The notes beneath the pieces are model-generated. The model made no database searches, had not been told where the DNA came from, and was given only the letters and a program-made list of their open reading frames with translations. The position numbers and the translations under genes were made by a program. From the NCBI GenBank assembly GCA_019634165.1, contig JAHQVT010000003.1, forward strand, positions 1-64,000: a DNA stretch of 64,000 bases, in the 5' to 3' direction. This DNA is from Rhodospirillales bacterium (lineage in GTDB: Bacteria > Pseudomonadota > Alphaproteobacteria > Rhodospirillales > Thalassospiraceae). Numbering within the stretch: position 1 is the stretch's first letter; the number at the start of each line of letters is the position of its first letter. Positions 8,338 through 18,496 of the stretch are shown here, piece by piece.

Positions 8338-10290
8338 TTAGGCCTGCCAAAACATTGGCCCGCCCTTGTGGCGCGGGAAGCCATATCCATTGATCATAAC
8401 GACATCGATGGCATCAGGACTGTTGGCGATGCCTTCGGCCAATATCTTATCACCTTCGCGTTGCATGGCCGAAAGGATGGTTTCGATAATTTCATCATCG
8501 GTGAAATTGCGGCGGGTGATGCCCTTTTTTGTGGACTCGGCAATGACCAAAGCATCAACGTTCGGGTCCGGCAGGGCTTTGCCATTTTCATCATAACGAT
8601 ACCAGCCAAAGCCGTTCTTTTTACCAAACCGTCCCATTTCACAGAGATAATCGCCAAGGGCGACATAGCGTTCAGACGGATCGCGGAAAGGTGCCCGGCG
8701 TTTACGAGCAGCCCAGGAAATTTCAAGACCGGCCATATCTTGCATGGCAAACAGCCCCATCGGGAAGCCGAATGCCACCATGGCGTTATCAATCTGGTGG
8801 GGAAGGGCGCCATCTTCGAGCATATATTCACAATGCTTGCGATAAGCAGACATGATCCGGTTGCCGATAAAGCCATCACACACCCCGCACGGCACGGCAA
8901 TCTTGCCAAGCTTACGGGCAAAGGCAAAGGCGGTCGCAAGGCTTTTGGCATTAGCCTTATTTGTGCGCACGACTTCAAGAAGCTTCATGATATGGGCAGG
9001 TGAGAAGAAATGAAGCCCGATAACGCGTTGAGGATTAACGCATTTGGCAGCAATTTCATTGATGTCGAGATAAGACGTATTGGATGCCAGCACCGCATCG
9101 GGTTTGCACTGTGCAGATAGTTTGCCAAAGACATCATGTTTGACAGACATATCTTCAAACACGGCTTCAACCACCAGATCGGCATTGCCAAGATCGGCAT
9201 AATCCATGCTGGTTGAAAGTGACGCTATCAAACCATCAAAACGATCCTGAGTGATAAGTCCGCGCTTCAAACTGCCAGCAAGGTGCTTTTCAACGGTTGC
9301 CTTGCCACTAGCGCAGGCATCTTCAGTGCGCTCAATGATCTTGACGTCAAAGCCAGCCAAAAGCGATGCCGTTGCAATGCCCGCCCCCATGATGCCGCCG
9401 CCAATCACGCCGATTTCATTTAGACTGTTGGGTTTAACCCCATCAATGTCGGGTAGTTTTGCAACGGAACGTTCGGCAAAGAAGATGTGACGCAGGGCTT
9501 TGGACTGATCACTGTCGCGAAGCTCGATAAACTTTTCACGCTCATGCATCAGACCGGCCGCGGCACCTTTTTCGATGCCGGTGCGGATGGCGGTTGCGGC
9601 AATTTGTGGCGCAATCTGACCACGGGCCTTTTTTGCCACTGAGGCAAGGGTTTCTTGCCATTGGTCATTGTTAAGGGCGTCAACAGGTACGCGGTCCACA
9701 AGGGGCGTCGGGCACGGTTGATCTAAAATGGTCTTGGCAAAGTCCTTGGCTGCATCAATCAATGCGCCGTGGGTGATGGCATCGATCAACCCCATTTCAT
9801 TAGCCGCAGATGCGAAGACCGGCTTGCCGCTGGTGATCATGGAAACAGCGTTTTCGGTTGAGATCAGGCGCGGTAAACGCACCGTGCCACCAGCACCCGG
9901 GATCAGGCCAAGGGTGACTTCTGGCAGGCCAAGTTTGGCCGATATATCTGCTATCCGGTAATGACATCCCAAGGCAACCTCAAGCCCGCCACCCAATGCA
10001 TGGCCGTGAATGGCGGCAATAATTGGTTTTGGCGATGCTTCCAGCCGTTTGATGACATCGGGCAAAATAGGGTCTTGTGCTGGTTGGCCAAATTCCGTCA
10101 CGTCCGCACCGGCGATAAAAGTTTTGCCTTCACATATCAGGATGGCGGCTTTGAGCGATGCGTCTTGTTCGATCTGATCAACCGCATTGACCAACCCGGC
10201 GCGGACCGAATGGCTGGTGGCATTAATCGGTGGATTGTCGATGGTGATAACAGCAACATCACCCGCATGTGTCAGTGTGACGGTCACCAT
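8338..10290 (-). CDS. FadB/FadJ-like enoyl-CoA hydratase / 3-hydroxyacyl-CoA dehydrogenase, short C-terminus
   Basis: The 650-residue bifunctional beta-oxidation protein starts with a crotonase domain (1-190). This has oxyanion-hole segments and both catalytic glutamates, E104 (GGLEVALG) and E124 (LPEVTLGL). The NAD-binding dehydrogenase follows (GVIGGGIMGAGIA near 294, HFFSPAHIMKLLEVV). The protein stops right after GFPRHKGGPMFWQA, where relatives usually go on for some 40-50 residues completing the second 3HCDH repeat. The gene follows the formamidase after 1 nt, with GGAGGGG before its ATG. It is divergent from the aminobenzoyl-CoA operon, so I infer it hydrates and dehydrogenates ring-derived acyl-CoA intermediates there. 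Confidence 0.85.
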   Translation of the reverse strand: MVTVTLTHAGDVAVITIDNPPINATSHSVRAGLVNAVDQIEQDASLKAAILICEGKTFIAGADVTEFGQPAQDPILPDVIKRLEASPKPIIAAIHGHALGGGLEVALGCHYRIADISAKLGLPEVTLGLIPGAGGTVRLPRLISTENAVSMITSGKPVFASAANEMGLIDAITHGALIDAAKDFAKTILDQPCPTPLVDRVPVDALNNDQWQETLASVAKKARGQIAPQIAATAIRTGIEKGAAAGLMHEREKFIELRDSDQSKALRHIFFAERSVAKLPDIDGVKPNSLNEIGVIGGGIMGAGIATASLLAGFDVKIIERTEDACASGKATVEKHLAGSLKRGLITQDRFDGLIASLSTSMDYADLGNADLVVEAVFEDMSVKHDVFGKLSAQCKPDAVLASNTSYLDINEIAAKCVNPQRVIGLHFFSPAHIMKLLEVVRTNKANAKSLATAFAFARKLGKIAVPCGVCDGFIGNRIMSAYRKHCEYMLEDGALPHQIDNAMVAFGFPMGLFAMQDMAGLEISWAARKRRAPFRDPSERYVALGDYLCEMGRFGKKNGFGWYRYDENGKALPDPNVDALVIAESTKKGITRRNFTDDEIIETILSAMQREGDKILAEGIANSPDAIDVVMINGYGFPRHKGGPMFWQA

Positions 10291-10291
10291 A

Positions 10292-11128
10292 TCAATTCCC
10301 CTCCGGATTAATGGGGGTAAGAAGGCAGGCGATCAAATCAGAGTCCGGATCGGCGAGGTCGGCAATTACATCAAAATGATGCTTATCGGGCGCGTGAACC
10401 GCACGGGTAGATGCGCCAAGCCCGGTCCAGATATTGGCAAGAAGATCGTTTTGGCGGACGAATTCCGGGCGCTCATTCGCACCGACCCAGCACGTGATCG
10501 AACAGGGAAGGGATGGGCGCAAAAGAGCCGCACTTTCAACAGCGGCTTCTTCATCATCCAGACCAAGAACATCATTCATGGATGTTTGTAAAAGCGGGCG
10601 CAGATCATGAAGGCCGCTGATCGAAACCGTGTTCTCCACCCGCGCAAGCGTTGCCGGTGCAAGCGGCGATGTTTCGCTGACCATGCGGCTGACAAGATGG
10701 CCACCGGCGGAATGTCCGGTCAAATGGATGGGGCCAGAAATGCGTTTGGCTGCGTGGGAAATGGCGGCAGCGACTTGGCGGGTGATTTGTGAAAGACGGG
10801 CATCTGGGGCAAGGGTGTAGCTTGGCATGCAAACCGCCCATCCCTTGGCAACAGCACCATGGGAAAGATGCGACCAACTGGATTTATCAAACGCCTTCCA
10901 GTACCCGCCATGGACAAACACAACAAGGCCCTTGGGCGTGCCGTCAGGCAAGAACAGATCATATTTTTCGCGGTCCTCATCGCCATAGGCAATGTCAAGT
11001 TCGGCCCGGTTGGCGTTCAAAAGGGTTTCGCGAAATTGACCGGATTGCTTGGCCCACATGCCCGGATAGGATCCGGCATCTGTGATGTGGTCGCCATTGG
11101 CATAAGCATCGTCCCAGTCGGTAATCAT
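10292..11128 (-). CDS. Alpha/beta-hydrolase fold arylformamidase (kynurenine formamidase)
   Basis: From ATG 11128 the protein has 278 residues. I prefer this over the track start at 11212 because AGGGAAG lies 8 nt upstream and family homology begins at MITDWDDAYANGDHI. It shows the HGGYW oxyanion motif and the nucleophile elbow LTGHSAGGHL typical of animal-type arylformamidases, with a late histidine in DKHHFDVI. It should hydrolyse N-formylkynurenine to kynurenine and formate, bridging the dioxygenase (kynA) and kynureninase (kynU) of the divergent operon. It differs in fold from the cyclase-like KynB. It is the first gene of a two-gene minus-strand operon with the FadB-like protein. Confidence 0.8.
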   Translation of the reverse strand: MITDWDDAYANGDHITDAGSYPGMWAKQSGQFRETLLNANRAELDIAYGDEDREKYDLFLPDGTPKGLVVFVHGGYWKAFDKSSWSHLSHGAVAKGWAVCMPSYTLAPDARLSQITRQVAAAISHAAKRISGPIHLTGHSAGGHLVSRMVSETSPLAPATLARVENTVSISGLHDLRPLLQTSMNDVLGLDDEEAAVESAALLRPSLPCSITCWVGANERPEFVRQNDLLANIWTGLGASTRAVHAPDKHHFDVIADLADPDSDLIACLLTPINPEGN

Positions 11129-11212
11129 GTGGTGGTCTTCCCTGATCTTCAATTTGGTTTTGTGTGCCAAGGCTGTGTTTGGTGCAGATGGCACACAATG
11201 TTTATAGGCCAA

Positions 11213-11240
11213 ATTCTAGGCAAGTTCGCAGATATTTCAA
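11213..11240 (-). promoter_or_regulatory. Promoter candidate for the formamidase operon
   Basis: On the minus strand TTGAAA (11240-11235) is followed after 16 bp by TAGAAT (11218-11213). The -35 box falls inside the left arm of the neighbouring inverted repeat, so a bound regulator would block it. Confidence 0.5.
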
Positions 11241-11265
11241 ACTTAAAATATTTGTGCTTGAAATA
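11233..11265. promoter_or_regulatory. Inverted repeat, likely operator of the tryptophan/anthranilate divergon
   Basis: Perfect 8-bp arms tatttcaa and ttgaaata are separated by 17 AT-rich bases, between the divergent formamidase and monooxygenase genes. The MarR-family gene inside the operon is the obvious candidate ligand-responsive repressor, presumably sensing anthranilate or its CoA ester. The assignment is inference. Confidence 0.5.
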
Positions 11266-11335
11266 AAACAATTCGAGGCGTACCGTTTTGTCAGTTTCCC
11301 GAAACAACCAAACAAATCAGGAAGGGGAAAAGCTG

Positions 11336-13630
11336 GTGAGAGTAGCTTGTCTGGGTGGCGGTCCTGCGGGGCTGTATTTTGCAATATCAATGAAATTGCG
11401 TGATCCCGCGAATGACGTCGTGGTGTTCGAACGCAACAAGCCTGACGACACGTTTGGCTGGGGCGTTGTGCTGTCTGACGAAACTCTTACGAACCTTGCT
11501 GAAAATGACGCCAAAAGTGCGAAAGACATTCGGGCGCATTTTTCTTATTGGGATGATGTTGCGGTTGAGTATCGCGGCGAAAAAACCATTTCAACCGGCC
11601 ATGGTTTCTGTGGCATTGGCCGCAAAAAGCTTTTGCTTCTGTTGCAGGCACGCGCGCGTGAACTTGGTGTTGAGCTGCGCTTTGAAACAGAAGCGCAGAG
11701 TGCATCGGTTTATGCCAAGGAATATGACCTTGTCGTTGCCTGTGATGGCCTGAATTCAAAAACCCGCACCGAATTTTCCGAACAGTTCAAGCCCGATATC
11801 GATAAACGTAAATGCAAATTTGTCTGGTTGGGTACGCATCAGAAATTTGACGATGCCTTTACCTTTATCTTTGAAGAAACCGACAAAGGCTGGGTTTGGG
11901 CGCATGCCTATCAGTTTGATGATGAAACTGCGACCTTCATTGTCGAATGTTCGCAGGAAACTTGGGATGCCTTTGGCTTTGGCGAGATGAGCAAAGAGGA
12001 CTCCATCGCGACCTGCGAGGAAATCTTCAAAGACCATCTGGGTGGCCATAGCCTGATCAGCAACGCGCATCATGTCCGTGGTTCGGCATGGATCAGCTTC
12101 CCGCGTGTTCTGTGTGAAAGCTGGTCGCATGAAAATATCGTGCTGATGGGCGATGCTGCGGCAACCGCGCACTTCTCGATCGGGTCGGGCACCAAACTGG
12201 CACTTGAAAGCGCGATTGCACTGGCAAATTACCTGCATTCCGAACCGGATTTGAAATCTGCCTTTGGCAAATACGAAGACGAACGCCGTCTTGAAGTGCT
12301 GCGCCTGCAATCGGCTGCACGCAACTCGATGGAATGGTTCGAAGAAATCGAACGGTATTTCGATCTTGATCCTGTGCAGTTCACCTATTCGCTTTTGACC
12401 CGATCACAGCGCATAAGCCATGAAAATCTGCGTGTGCGCGATGCCAAATGGCTTGGCGAAGCAGAAGGTTGGTTCCAGCGTCAGGCCGGTGTTGCGCCAA
12501 GCGAGCCAGTCCGTCATCCAATGTTCGTGCCGTTCAAATTGCGCGATATGGATTTGAAAAACCGCATCGTTGTTTCGCCAATGGCGCAGTACAAGGCCGT
12601 TGATGGCTGCCCGACCGATTGGCATCTTGTGCATTACGCAGAACGGGCCAAGGGCGGTGCTGCACTGGTTTATACCGAAATGACCTGCGTTTCGGCCGAT
12701 GGTCGCATCACGCCGGGCTGTCCGGGGATTTATGATGGATCGCATGAACAGGCATGGAAACGCATTGCCGATTTCGTCCATAGCGAAACAGATGCCAAGC
12801 TGTGTATGCAGATCGGTCATTCCGGGCGGAAAGGGTCAACCCAGCTTGGTTGGGAAGAAATGGATGCGCCACTTGTTGATGGTAACTGGCCGCTTTTGTC
12901 GGCATCTGCCATTGCATGGTCGGATCGGAATGCGACACCAAAAGCAATGACACGTGATGATATGGATATGGTCCGTGATCAGTTTGTTTCCGGTGCCAAA
13001 ATGGCCGACCGTGCCGGGTTTGATATGATCGAAGTCCATGCCGCACATGGGTATCTTCTGTCATCCTTCATCAGCCCGGTCAGCAATACCCGTTCTGATG
13101 AATATGGCGGGTCGCTTGAAAACCGGATGCGTTATCCGTTGGAAGTCATCAATGCGGTGCGTGCCGCATGGCCGGCAGACAAGCCTTTGTCGGTGCGTAT
13201 TTCGGCTAATGACTGGGTCGGTGATGCCGGAGTTACACCGCAAGAAGCGGTTGAAATTGCCCGTATTCTAAAGGCCAATGACGTTGATATCTGTGACGTG
13301 TCGGCAGGTCAAACGACCAAGGATGCCCGACCGGTTTATGGCAGGATGTTCCAAACGCCGTTCTCTGATCGTATTCGCAACGAAGCCAAGATTGCGACCA
13401 TGGCGGTTGGTAATATCTATGAGCCCGATCACGTTAATTCGATCCTGATGGCCGGGCGTGCGGACCTTGTTTGTTTGGCCCGACCACATTTGGCGGATCC
13501 GTATTGGACGCTTCATCAAGCAGCCACCCTTGGTAATCGCACAGAAAACTGGCCTGCCCCCTATTATGCCGGGCGCGATCAGATGTGGCGTTTGGCAGAA
13601 CGTTCTGATGTCATGAGTGGAAAGGTGTAA
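11336..13630 (+). CDS. abmA: Bifunctional 2-aminobenzoyl-CoA monooxygenase/reductase
   Basis: From GTG 11336 the protein has 764 residues. GGAAGGGG lies 8 nt before it and the FAD motif [14 protein letters not shown] begins at once; the track start is a TTG 48 bp upstream. The N-terminal half (1-380) is a flavin aromatic hydroxylase of the salicylyl-CoA hydroxylase type, with the FAD-ribose motif [16 protein letters not shown]. The C-terminal half (about 395-760) is an old-yellow-enzyme barrel ([33 protein letters not shown]). This fusion is diagnostic of the Azoarcus evansii enzyme that both hydroxylates and reduces the ring of 2-aminobenzoyl-CoA, giving a dearomatised oxo-cyclohexene CoA ester. 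It heads a long plus-strand operon. Confidence 0.9.
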   Translation: MRVACLGGGPAGLYFAISMKLRDPANDVVVFERNKPDDTFGWGVVLSDETLTNLAENDAKSAKDIRAHFSYWDDVAVEYRGEKTISTGHGFCGIGRKKLLLLLQARARELGVELRFETEAQSASVYAKEYDLVVACDGLNSKTRTEFSEQFKPDIDKRKCKFVWLGTHQKFDDAFTFIFEETDKGWVWAHAYQFDDETATFIVECSQETWDAFGFGEMSKEDSIATCEEIFKDHLGGHSLISNAHHVRGSAWISFPRVLCESWSHENIVLMGDAAATAHFSIGSGTKLALESAIALANYLHSEPDLKSAFGKYEDERRLEVLRLQSAARNSMEWFEEIERYFDLDPVQFTYSLLTRSQRISHENLRVRDAKWLGEAEGWFQRQAGVAPSEPVRHPMFVPFKLRDMDLKNRIVVSPMAQYKAVDGCPTDWHLVHYAERAKGGAALVYTEMTCVSADGRITPGCPGIYDGSHEQAWKRIADFVHSETDAKLCMQIGHSGRKGSTQLGWEEMDAPLVDGNWPLLSASAIAWSDRNATPKAMTRDDMDMVRDQFVSGAKMADRAGFDMIEVHAAHGYLLSSFISPVSNTRSDEYGGSLENRMRYPLEVINAVRAAWPADKPLSVRISANDWVGDAGVTPQEAVEIARILKANDVDICDVSAGQTTKDARPVYGRMFQTPFSDRIRNEAKIATMAVGNIYEPDHVNSILMAGRADLVCLARPHLADPYWTLHQAATLGNRTENWPAPYYAGRDQMWRLAERSDVMSGKV

Positions 13631-13636
13631 CCAATC

Positions 13637-14395
13637 ATGAGCAACCTTGCCATTCGTCGTGCATTGATTACCGGTGGAGGAACCGGCGTGGGGGCGGTTA
13701 TGGCCCGTATGCTGGCGGATGCCGGGGTTAAGGTCGCGGTGTCAGGGCGTAGGTCCGATGTGCTGGCCGAGGTTGCCAATCATGAAAACATCACGGCAAT
13801 TGTTGCAGATGTCACCGATGAAACATCTGTCCGCGACATGTTTGCCACCATGGTCGATGTGATCGGCGCGCCCGATTTGGTGATTGCCAATGCAGGCATG
13901 GCGGAAAGTGCGCCGATTGGCAAAACATCGGTCGACCTTTGGAAACAGACCCTTGATGTCAATCTGACCGGAACGTTTTTGACCTTCCGCGAAGGGTTGG
14001 CTGTGATGGATAAGACCAAGCCGGGGCGTTTGATTTCAATCGCATCAACTGCCGGGCTTAAGGGATATGCCTATGTTACGGCCTATTGTGCGGCAAAACA
14101 TGGGGTTGTTGGCTTGATCAAGTCGATGGCAGCCGAAATTGCTAAAAGCCCGATTACGGTCAATGCGGTGTGTCCGGGCTTTATGGAAACGCCGATGCTT
14201 GAAAAATCAGTGGCAAATATTGTCGCAAAAACCGGCATGACCGTGGACGAAGCGCGCGCAAGCCTTGCAAAGATCAACCCGCAAAACCGGCTTATCCAAC
14301 CCCAAGAAGTTGCCGATACCGTGATGTGGCTTTGCAGCCCATCGGCGGCATCGATTACCGGACAGGCGATTTCCGTTTCGGGAGGAGAAATATGA
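13637..14395 (+). CDS. SDR-family dehydrogenase of the aminobenzoyl-CoA operon
   Basis: The 252-residue classical short-chain dehydrogenase has the cofactor motif TGGGTGVGAVMA, the NAG segment (VIANAGMAES), the catalytic serine in SIASTAG and Y-x3-K in YCAAKHG. It begins 6 nt after the monooxygenase and its stop overlaps the next gene by ATGA, so it is clearly a pathway gene. A plausible role is oxidation or reduction of a ring hydroxyl/keto group of the CoA intermediate formed by the monooxygenase/reductase. Its exact substrate is unknown to me. Confidence 0.85.
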   Translation: MSNLAIRRALITGGGTGVGAVMARMLADAGVKVAVSGRRSDVLAEVANHENITAIVADVTDETSVRDMFATMVDVIGAPDLVIANAGMAESAPIGKTSVDLWKQTLDVNLTGTFLTFREGLAVMDKTKPGRLISIASTAGLKGYAYVTAYCAAKHGVVGLIKSMAAEIAKSPITVNAVCPGFMETPMLEKSVANIVAKTGMTVDEARASLAKINPQNRLIQPQEVADTVMWLCSPSAASITGQAISVSGGEI

Positions 14396-14889
14396 ATATG
14401 AACAATTCCGAAGGTCTTACTGGTCAGGCGGGAAATGAAACGTCTGATCTGTCAAAGGCGCGTTTGCGGGCATGGCTTCAGATTCTGAAAGTATCGCGCA
14501 AGATCGAAGGCGAGTTGCGCGAAAAAATGCGACTTGAATTTGGATCGACCTTACCGCGATTTGATGTGCTTGCTGCCTTGTACCGCGAACGCGATGGCAT
14601 GCGCATGAGCGAGCTTTCCAAATCCCTGATGGTGTCTAACGGCAATGTCACAGGCATTGTTGATCGGCTGGTGGCTGAAGGATTGATTGTGCGTGTGCCG
14701 GTTGAAAATGACCGTCGAGCATCGATCGTGCGCCTGACCAAGGAAGGCGAAAAGGATTTCGCCGAACGTGCATTGGTTCATGAAAGCTGGGTGTCGGAAT
14801 TGTTTTCTGACCTGTCATCAAGTGACGCCGATGCCTTGATCCGAATTTTGCGTACCATTTCCCATCATAACGAGGCGCCCCATGACTAA
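14392..14889 (+). CDS. MarR-family transcriptional regulator
   Basis: From ATG 14392 the protein has 165 residues. The track start at 14326 lies inside the SDR gene, whereas 14392 forms an ATGA overlap with the SDR stop and follows GGAGGAG. It has a MarR winged helix: [31 protein letters not shown] with the beta-wing [15 protein letters not shown]. It is embedded between pathway enzymes and probably controls the divergent promoters through the inverted repeat at 11233-11265. MarR members in aromatic-CoA pathways often respond to the CoA thioester; this ligand is inferred. Confidence 0.88.
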   Translation: MNMNNSEGLTGQAGNETSDLSKARLRAWLQILKVSRKIEGELREKMRLEFGSTLPRFDVLAALYRERDGMRMSELSKSLMVSNGNVTGIVDRLVAEGLIVRVPVENDRRASIVRLTKEGEKDFAERALVHESWVSELFSDLSSSDADALIRILRTISHHNEAPHD

Positions 14890-15694
14890 AATGGCCAACA
14901 TCAAACCAACCCATTTCAATTGGCGGATGGAAGGTGACGTTGCGGTCATTTCGCTGGATCGCCCGGACCGTAAAAACCCGCTGACGTTTGAAAGCTATGC
15001 CGAACTGCGCGATACCTTCCGCGATCTGGTTTATGCCGATGATGTCAAGGCGGTCGTGTTTGGATCAAACGGTGGCAATTTCTGCTCTGGCGGAGATGTG
15101 CATGACATTATCGGTCCGCTGATCGCCAAAGACATGAAAGGTCTTTTGGAATTCACGCGCATGACCGGTGATCTGGTCAAGTCGATCATTGGCTGTGGTA
15201 AGCCGGTGATTGCAGCGGTGGATGGCGTTTGTGTCGGGGCCGGGGCAATCATTGCCATGGCATCGGATCTTCGCCTTGCAACGGCTGCTTCGAAAACCGC
15301 ATTTTTGTTTACCCGTGTTGGCCTTGCCGGATGTGACATGGGGGCATGTGCCATCCTGCCGCGCATCATAGGACAGGGCCGCGCGGCCGAGCTTCTTTAT
15401 ACCGGTCGTTCTATGTCGGCGGATGAAGGCGAACGTTGGGGGTTCTATAACCGTCTGGTCGAGGCAGATGTTCTCGAAGCCGAAGCGATTACGTTGGCAA
15501 CCCGCATTTCCCAAGGTCCGAATTTCGGTCACATGATGACCAAAACCATGCTGGCCCAAGAATGGAATATGTCGATCGAACAGGCGATTGAGGCCGAAGC
15601 ACAGGCCCAAGCACTTTGCATGCAGACCGAAGATTTCAATCGCGCCTATAAGGCCTTTGTCGCCAAAGAAAAACCGGTGTTTGAGGGAAATTGA
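14882..15694 (+). CDS. Enoyl-CoA hydratase/isomerase family protein
   Basis: The 270-residue crotonase-fold protein has oxyanion-hole segments FCSGGDVHD and [17 protein letters not shown]. The second acidic position sits in [10 protein letters not shown], where simple hydratases have Glu, so a hydratase, hydrolase or ring-opening role are all possible. It overlaps the MarR gene by 8 nt and the acyl-CoA dehydrogenase by 1 nt. In the CoA-dependent anthranilate pathway a crotonase-type step is expected for hydration or hydrolytic opening of the dearomatised ring; this is inferred from context. Confidence 0.85.
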   Translation: MTKMANIKPTHFNWRMEGDVAVISLDRPDRKNPLTFESYAELRDTFRDLVYADDVKAVVFGSNGGNFCSGGDVHDIIGPLIAKDMKGLLEFTRMTGDLVKSIIGCGKPVIAAVDGVCVGAGAIIAMASDLRLATAASKTAFLFTRVGLAGCDMGACAILPRIIGQGRAAELLYTGRSMSADEGERWGFYNRLVEADVLEAEAITLATRISQGPNFGHMMTKTMLAQEWNMSIEQAIEAEAQAQALCMQTEDFNRAYKAFVAKEKPVFEGN

Positions 15695-16848
15695 TGGCCG
15701 ATACATCTTACCTTGATTGGCCGTTCTTCGAAGACCGCCACCGTGAGCTGGCGGCAAAGATTGATGCATGGGCGTCGGCCAATCTTGATGGCATCGACCA
15801 CAGCGATGTTGATGATGCGTGCCGCGATCTCGTTGCCCGGCTGGCGGGTGGTGGATGGCTTTCGCATGCTGCGATTGACCACACCGATGACACCTCGAAA
15901 CTTGATGTGCGTTCGCTTTGTCTGATCCGTGAAACGCTTGCGCGGTATGACGGTTTGGCAGATTTTGCCTTTGCCATGCAGGGGCTAGGGAGTGGCGCGA
16001 TCTCTTTGTTTGGAACCGAAGTCCTTCGGGGGGAGTGGCTTCCAAAAGTGCGTTCAGGCAAAGGGATCGCTGCCTTCGCTTTGACTGAACCGCAATCAGG
16101 TTCAGACGTTGCCAATATCGCCCTTGATGCCGTGCGCGACGGGGATGACTTTGTTCTGAATGGCGAAAAAACCTGGATTTCCAATGGTGGCATTGCCGAT
16201 TTTTATTGCGTGTTTGCCCGGACTGGCGGAGCACCGGGTGCCAAGGGGCTTTCAGCCTTTGTCATTCCGGGCGATACCCCCGGTCTTGAAATTGCCGAAC
16301 GTCTTCACACCATTGCCCCCCATCCGCTGGCCCGGTTGAAGTTCACCGATTGCCGCATTCCGGCAAGTGCCCTGATTGGCAAGGGCGGAGACGGGTTCAA
16401 AATTGCCATGTCAGTTTTGGACGTTTTCCGATCAACCGTGGCGGCAGCCGCCCTTGGCTTTGCCCGCCGTGCACTGGATGAAACTGTAACACGGGTTCAA
16501 GAACGGCAATTATTTGGCGCACCGCTTTTTGATCTTCAGATGGTTCAGGGGCATGTTGCGGACATGGCGCTGGATATCGATGCGAGCGCGCTTCTGGTTT
16601 ATCGCGCCGCGTGGCTCAAAGACAGCGGTGCTGCGCGGGTCAGTCGCGAAGCCGCGATGGCAAAACTTTATTCTACCGATCATGCACAAACCGTCATTGA
16701 TAAGGCGGTGCAAATTCATGGCGGCGATGGTGTGCGCAGTGGCCACATCGTCGAGCAGCTTTACCGGGAAATTCGCGCCCTTCGAATTTATGAAGGCGCG
16801 TCCGACGTCCAGAAAATAATCATCGCACGGCAAACGCTGGCGCAATAA
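15694..16848 (+). CDS. Acyl-CoA dehydrogenase of the aminobenzoyl-CoA operon
   Basis: From ATG 15694 the protein has 384 residues. This ATG overlaps the hydratase stop (TGATG), whereas the track start is a TTG 3 nt upstream. It is a full-length FAD acyl-CoA dehydrogenase with [14 protein letters not shown], the flavin-contact [10 protein letters not shown] and the C-terminal signature [12 protein letters not shown] that carries the expected catalytic Glu. It should dehydrogenate an alicyclic or ring-opened acyl-CoA and hand electrons to an ETF that is not encoded here. Translational coupling on both sides makes it an integral pathway enzyme. Confidence 0.87.
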   Translation: MADTSYLDWPFFEDRHRELAAKIDAWASANLDGIDHSDVDDACRDLVARLAGGGWLSHAAIDHTDDTSKLDVRSLCLIRETLARYDGLADFAFAMQGLGSGAISLFGTEVLRGEWLPKVRSGKGIAAFALTEPQSGSDVANIALDAVRDGDDFVLNGEKTWISNGGIADFYCVFARTGGAPGAKGLSAFVIPGDTPGLEIAERLHTIAPHPLARLKFTDCRIPASALIGKGGDGFKIAMSVLDVFRSTVAAAALGFARRALDETVTRVQERQLFGAPLFDLQMVQGHVADMALDIDASALLVYRAAWLKDSGAARVSREAAMAKLYSTDHAQTVIDKAVQIHGGDGVRSGHIVEQLYREIRALRIYEGASDVQKIIIARQTLAQ

Positions 16849-16870
16849 TGGCTGTATCAGGGACTTCAAA

Positions 16871-18496
16871 ATGCTCGGACCAACCGCACATACCGATAGC
16901 TTCACACGGGACAATTTACCCCCGGTCGCAGATTGGCCGGAAATCAATCTTGATGGGTTTGATTACCCGGAATATCTGAATGCCGGGGTCGAACTGACCG
17001 ACAAGATGGTCGAACAGGGTTTTGGTGATAACACTGCCCTGATCGGAAATGGTCGTCAGCGCACCTACAAGGAACTCGCAGACTGGACCAACCGGATCGC
17101 CCATGCACTTGTCGAAGATTACGGCGTTAAACCGGGCAACCGGGTTCTGATCCGGTCGGCCAATAACCCTGCAATGGTTGCATGCTGGTTGGCGGCAACC
17201 AAGGCCGGTGCGGTTGTGGTCAATACCATGCCAATGCTGCGCGCGGGCGAATTGGGTCAGATCGTCGATAAGGCCGAAATAGAATTCGCCTTGTGCGATA
17301 CGCGCCTGATGGACGAAATGGTTGCCTGTGCCAAAGACAGCAAGCACCTTAAAAAGGTTATCGGGTTTGATGGCACGGCCAATCACGATGCGGAACTTGA
17401 CCGCATTGCCCTGACCAAATCGGTCAAATTCGAGGCGGTCAAAACCGGGCGTGATGATGTGGCATTGCTTGGTTTTACATCTGGCACGACCGGAAGCCCC
17501 AAGGCGACCATGCATTTCCACCGTGATCTTCTGATCATTGCCGATGGCTATGCCAAAGAAGTTCTGAACGTCACCCCGGATGACGTGTTTGTTGGATCAC
17601 CACCCCTTGCCTTTACCTTTGGTCTGGGCGGACTTGCGATCTTCCCGCTTCGTTTTGGTGCGACGGCAACCTTGCTTGAAAAAGCATCCCCACCCAACAT
17701 GATCGAGATCATCGAAACCTATAAGGCGACCGTGTGCTTTACCGCACCAACGGCGTATCGCGTGATGCTTTCGGCAATGGATGAAGGTGCCGATTTATCA
17801 TCGCTTCGTGCTGCTGTTTCGGCGGGGGAAACTTTACCCGCCCCGGTCTATGACGCATGGATGGCAAAAACCGGTAAACCGATGCTTGACGGCATTGGTG
17901 CTACGGAAATGCTCCATATCTTTATCTCCAACCGTTTTGGTGACAGTCATGCCGCCTGCACCGGGCGTCCGGTTGGCGGCTATGAAGCCAAAATTGTTGA
18001 TCATGATATGAACGAAGTTCCGGTTGGTACGGTTGGCAGACTTGCTGTGCGGGGTCCGACGGGCTGTCGTTATCTTGGTGATGTGCGTCAGTGTGTTTAT
18101 GTCCGTGATGGCTGGAACCTGACCGGGGATGCGTTCTTTGTTGATGAAGACGGCTATTACCATTTTGCCGCCCGCAATGACGATATGATCGTCTCGTCGG
18201 GCTATAACATTGCCGGGCCGGAAGTTGAATCAGCCTTGCTGTCTCATCCTGCTGTCGCGGAATGCGGGGTCATTGGCGCCCCCGATGAAGAACGCGGTAC
18301 AATTGTTCAGGCCCATATCGTATTGGCGGATGGTTTCCATCCAACACCTGAGATGGCCAAACAGCTTCAAGATCATGTAAAAGCGACGATCGCGCCGTTT
18401 AAATACCCGCGTTCCATCGTCTTTATCGAGACACTGCCAAAAACCGCGACTGGAAAAATTCAGCGCTTCAGACTGAAACAGGAACCGTCTGCATGA
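16871..18496 (+). CDS. abmG: 2-aminobenzoate-CoA ligase (benzoate-CoA ligase family)
   Basis: The 541-residue ANL-superfamily acid-CoA ligase has the P-loop-like core GFTSGTTGSPKATMH, the aromatic-acid pocket segment DGIGATEMLHIF, the hinge region RNDDMIVSSGYN and the adenylation lysine in PKTATGKIQRF. The length and DGIGATEMLHIF signature match the benzoate/2-aminobenzoate-CoA ligase branch. It should activate anthranilate released by kynureninase, whose ATG overlaps its stop codon by four bases. Ligase and monooxygenase/reductase in one operon set this apart from dioxygenase routes. Benzoate or hydroxybenzoate specificity cannot be excluded by sequence alone. Confidence 0.87.
   Translation: MLGPTAHTDSFTRDNLPPVADWPEINLDGFDYPEYLNAGVELTDKMVEQGFGDNTALIGNGRQRTYKELADWTNRIAHALVEDYGVKPGNRVLIRSANNPAMVACWLAATKAGAVVVNTMPMLRAGELGQIVDKAEIEFALCDTRLMDEMVACAKDSKHLKKVIGFDGTANHDAELDRIALTKSVKFEAVKTGRDDVALLGFTSGTTGSPKATMHFHRDLLIIADGYAKEVLNVTPDDVFVGSPPLAFTFGLGGLAIFPLRFGATATLLEKASPPNMIEIIETYKATVCFTAPTAYRVMLSAMDEGADLSSLRAAVSAGETLPAPVYDAWMAKTGKPMLDGIGATEMLHIFISNRFGDSHAACTGRPVGGYEAKIVDHDMNEVPVGTVGRLAVRGPTGCRYLGDVRQCVYVRDGWNLTGDAFFVDEDGYYHFAARNDDMIVSSGYNIAGPEVESALLSHPAVAECGVIGAPDEERGTIVQAHIVLADGFHPTPEMAKQLQDHVKATIAPFKYPRSIVFIETLPKTATGKIQRFRLKQEPSA

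Noticed and set aside
11288-11335. TTG start of the monooxygenase/reductase from the ORF track
   Set aside because: GTG 11336 has GGAAGGGG at proper distance and leads directly into the FAD motif; the extra 16 residues are hydrophilic and unlike the family.
15065-16234. 389-residue minus-strand ORF
   Set aside because: It is the antisense shadow of the hydratase and acyl-CoA dehydrogenase genes. His/Arg/Gln-rich text without a fold is typical of such shadows.
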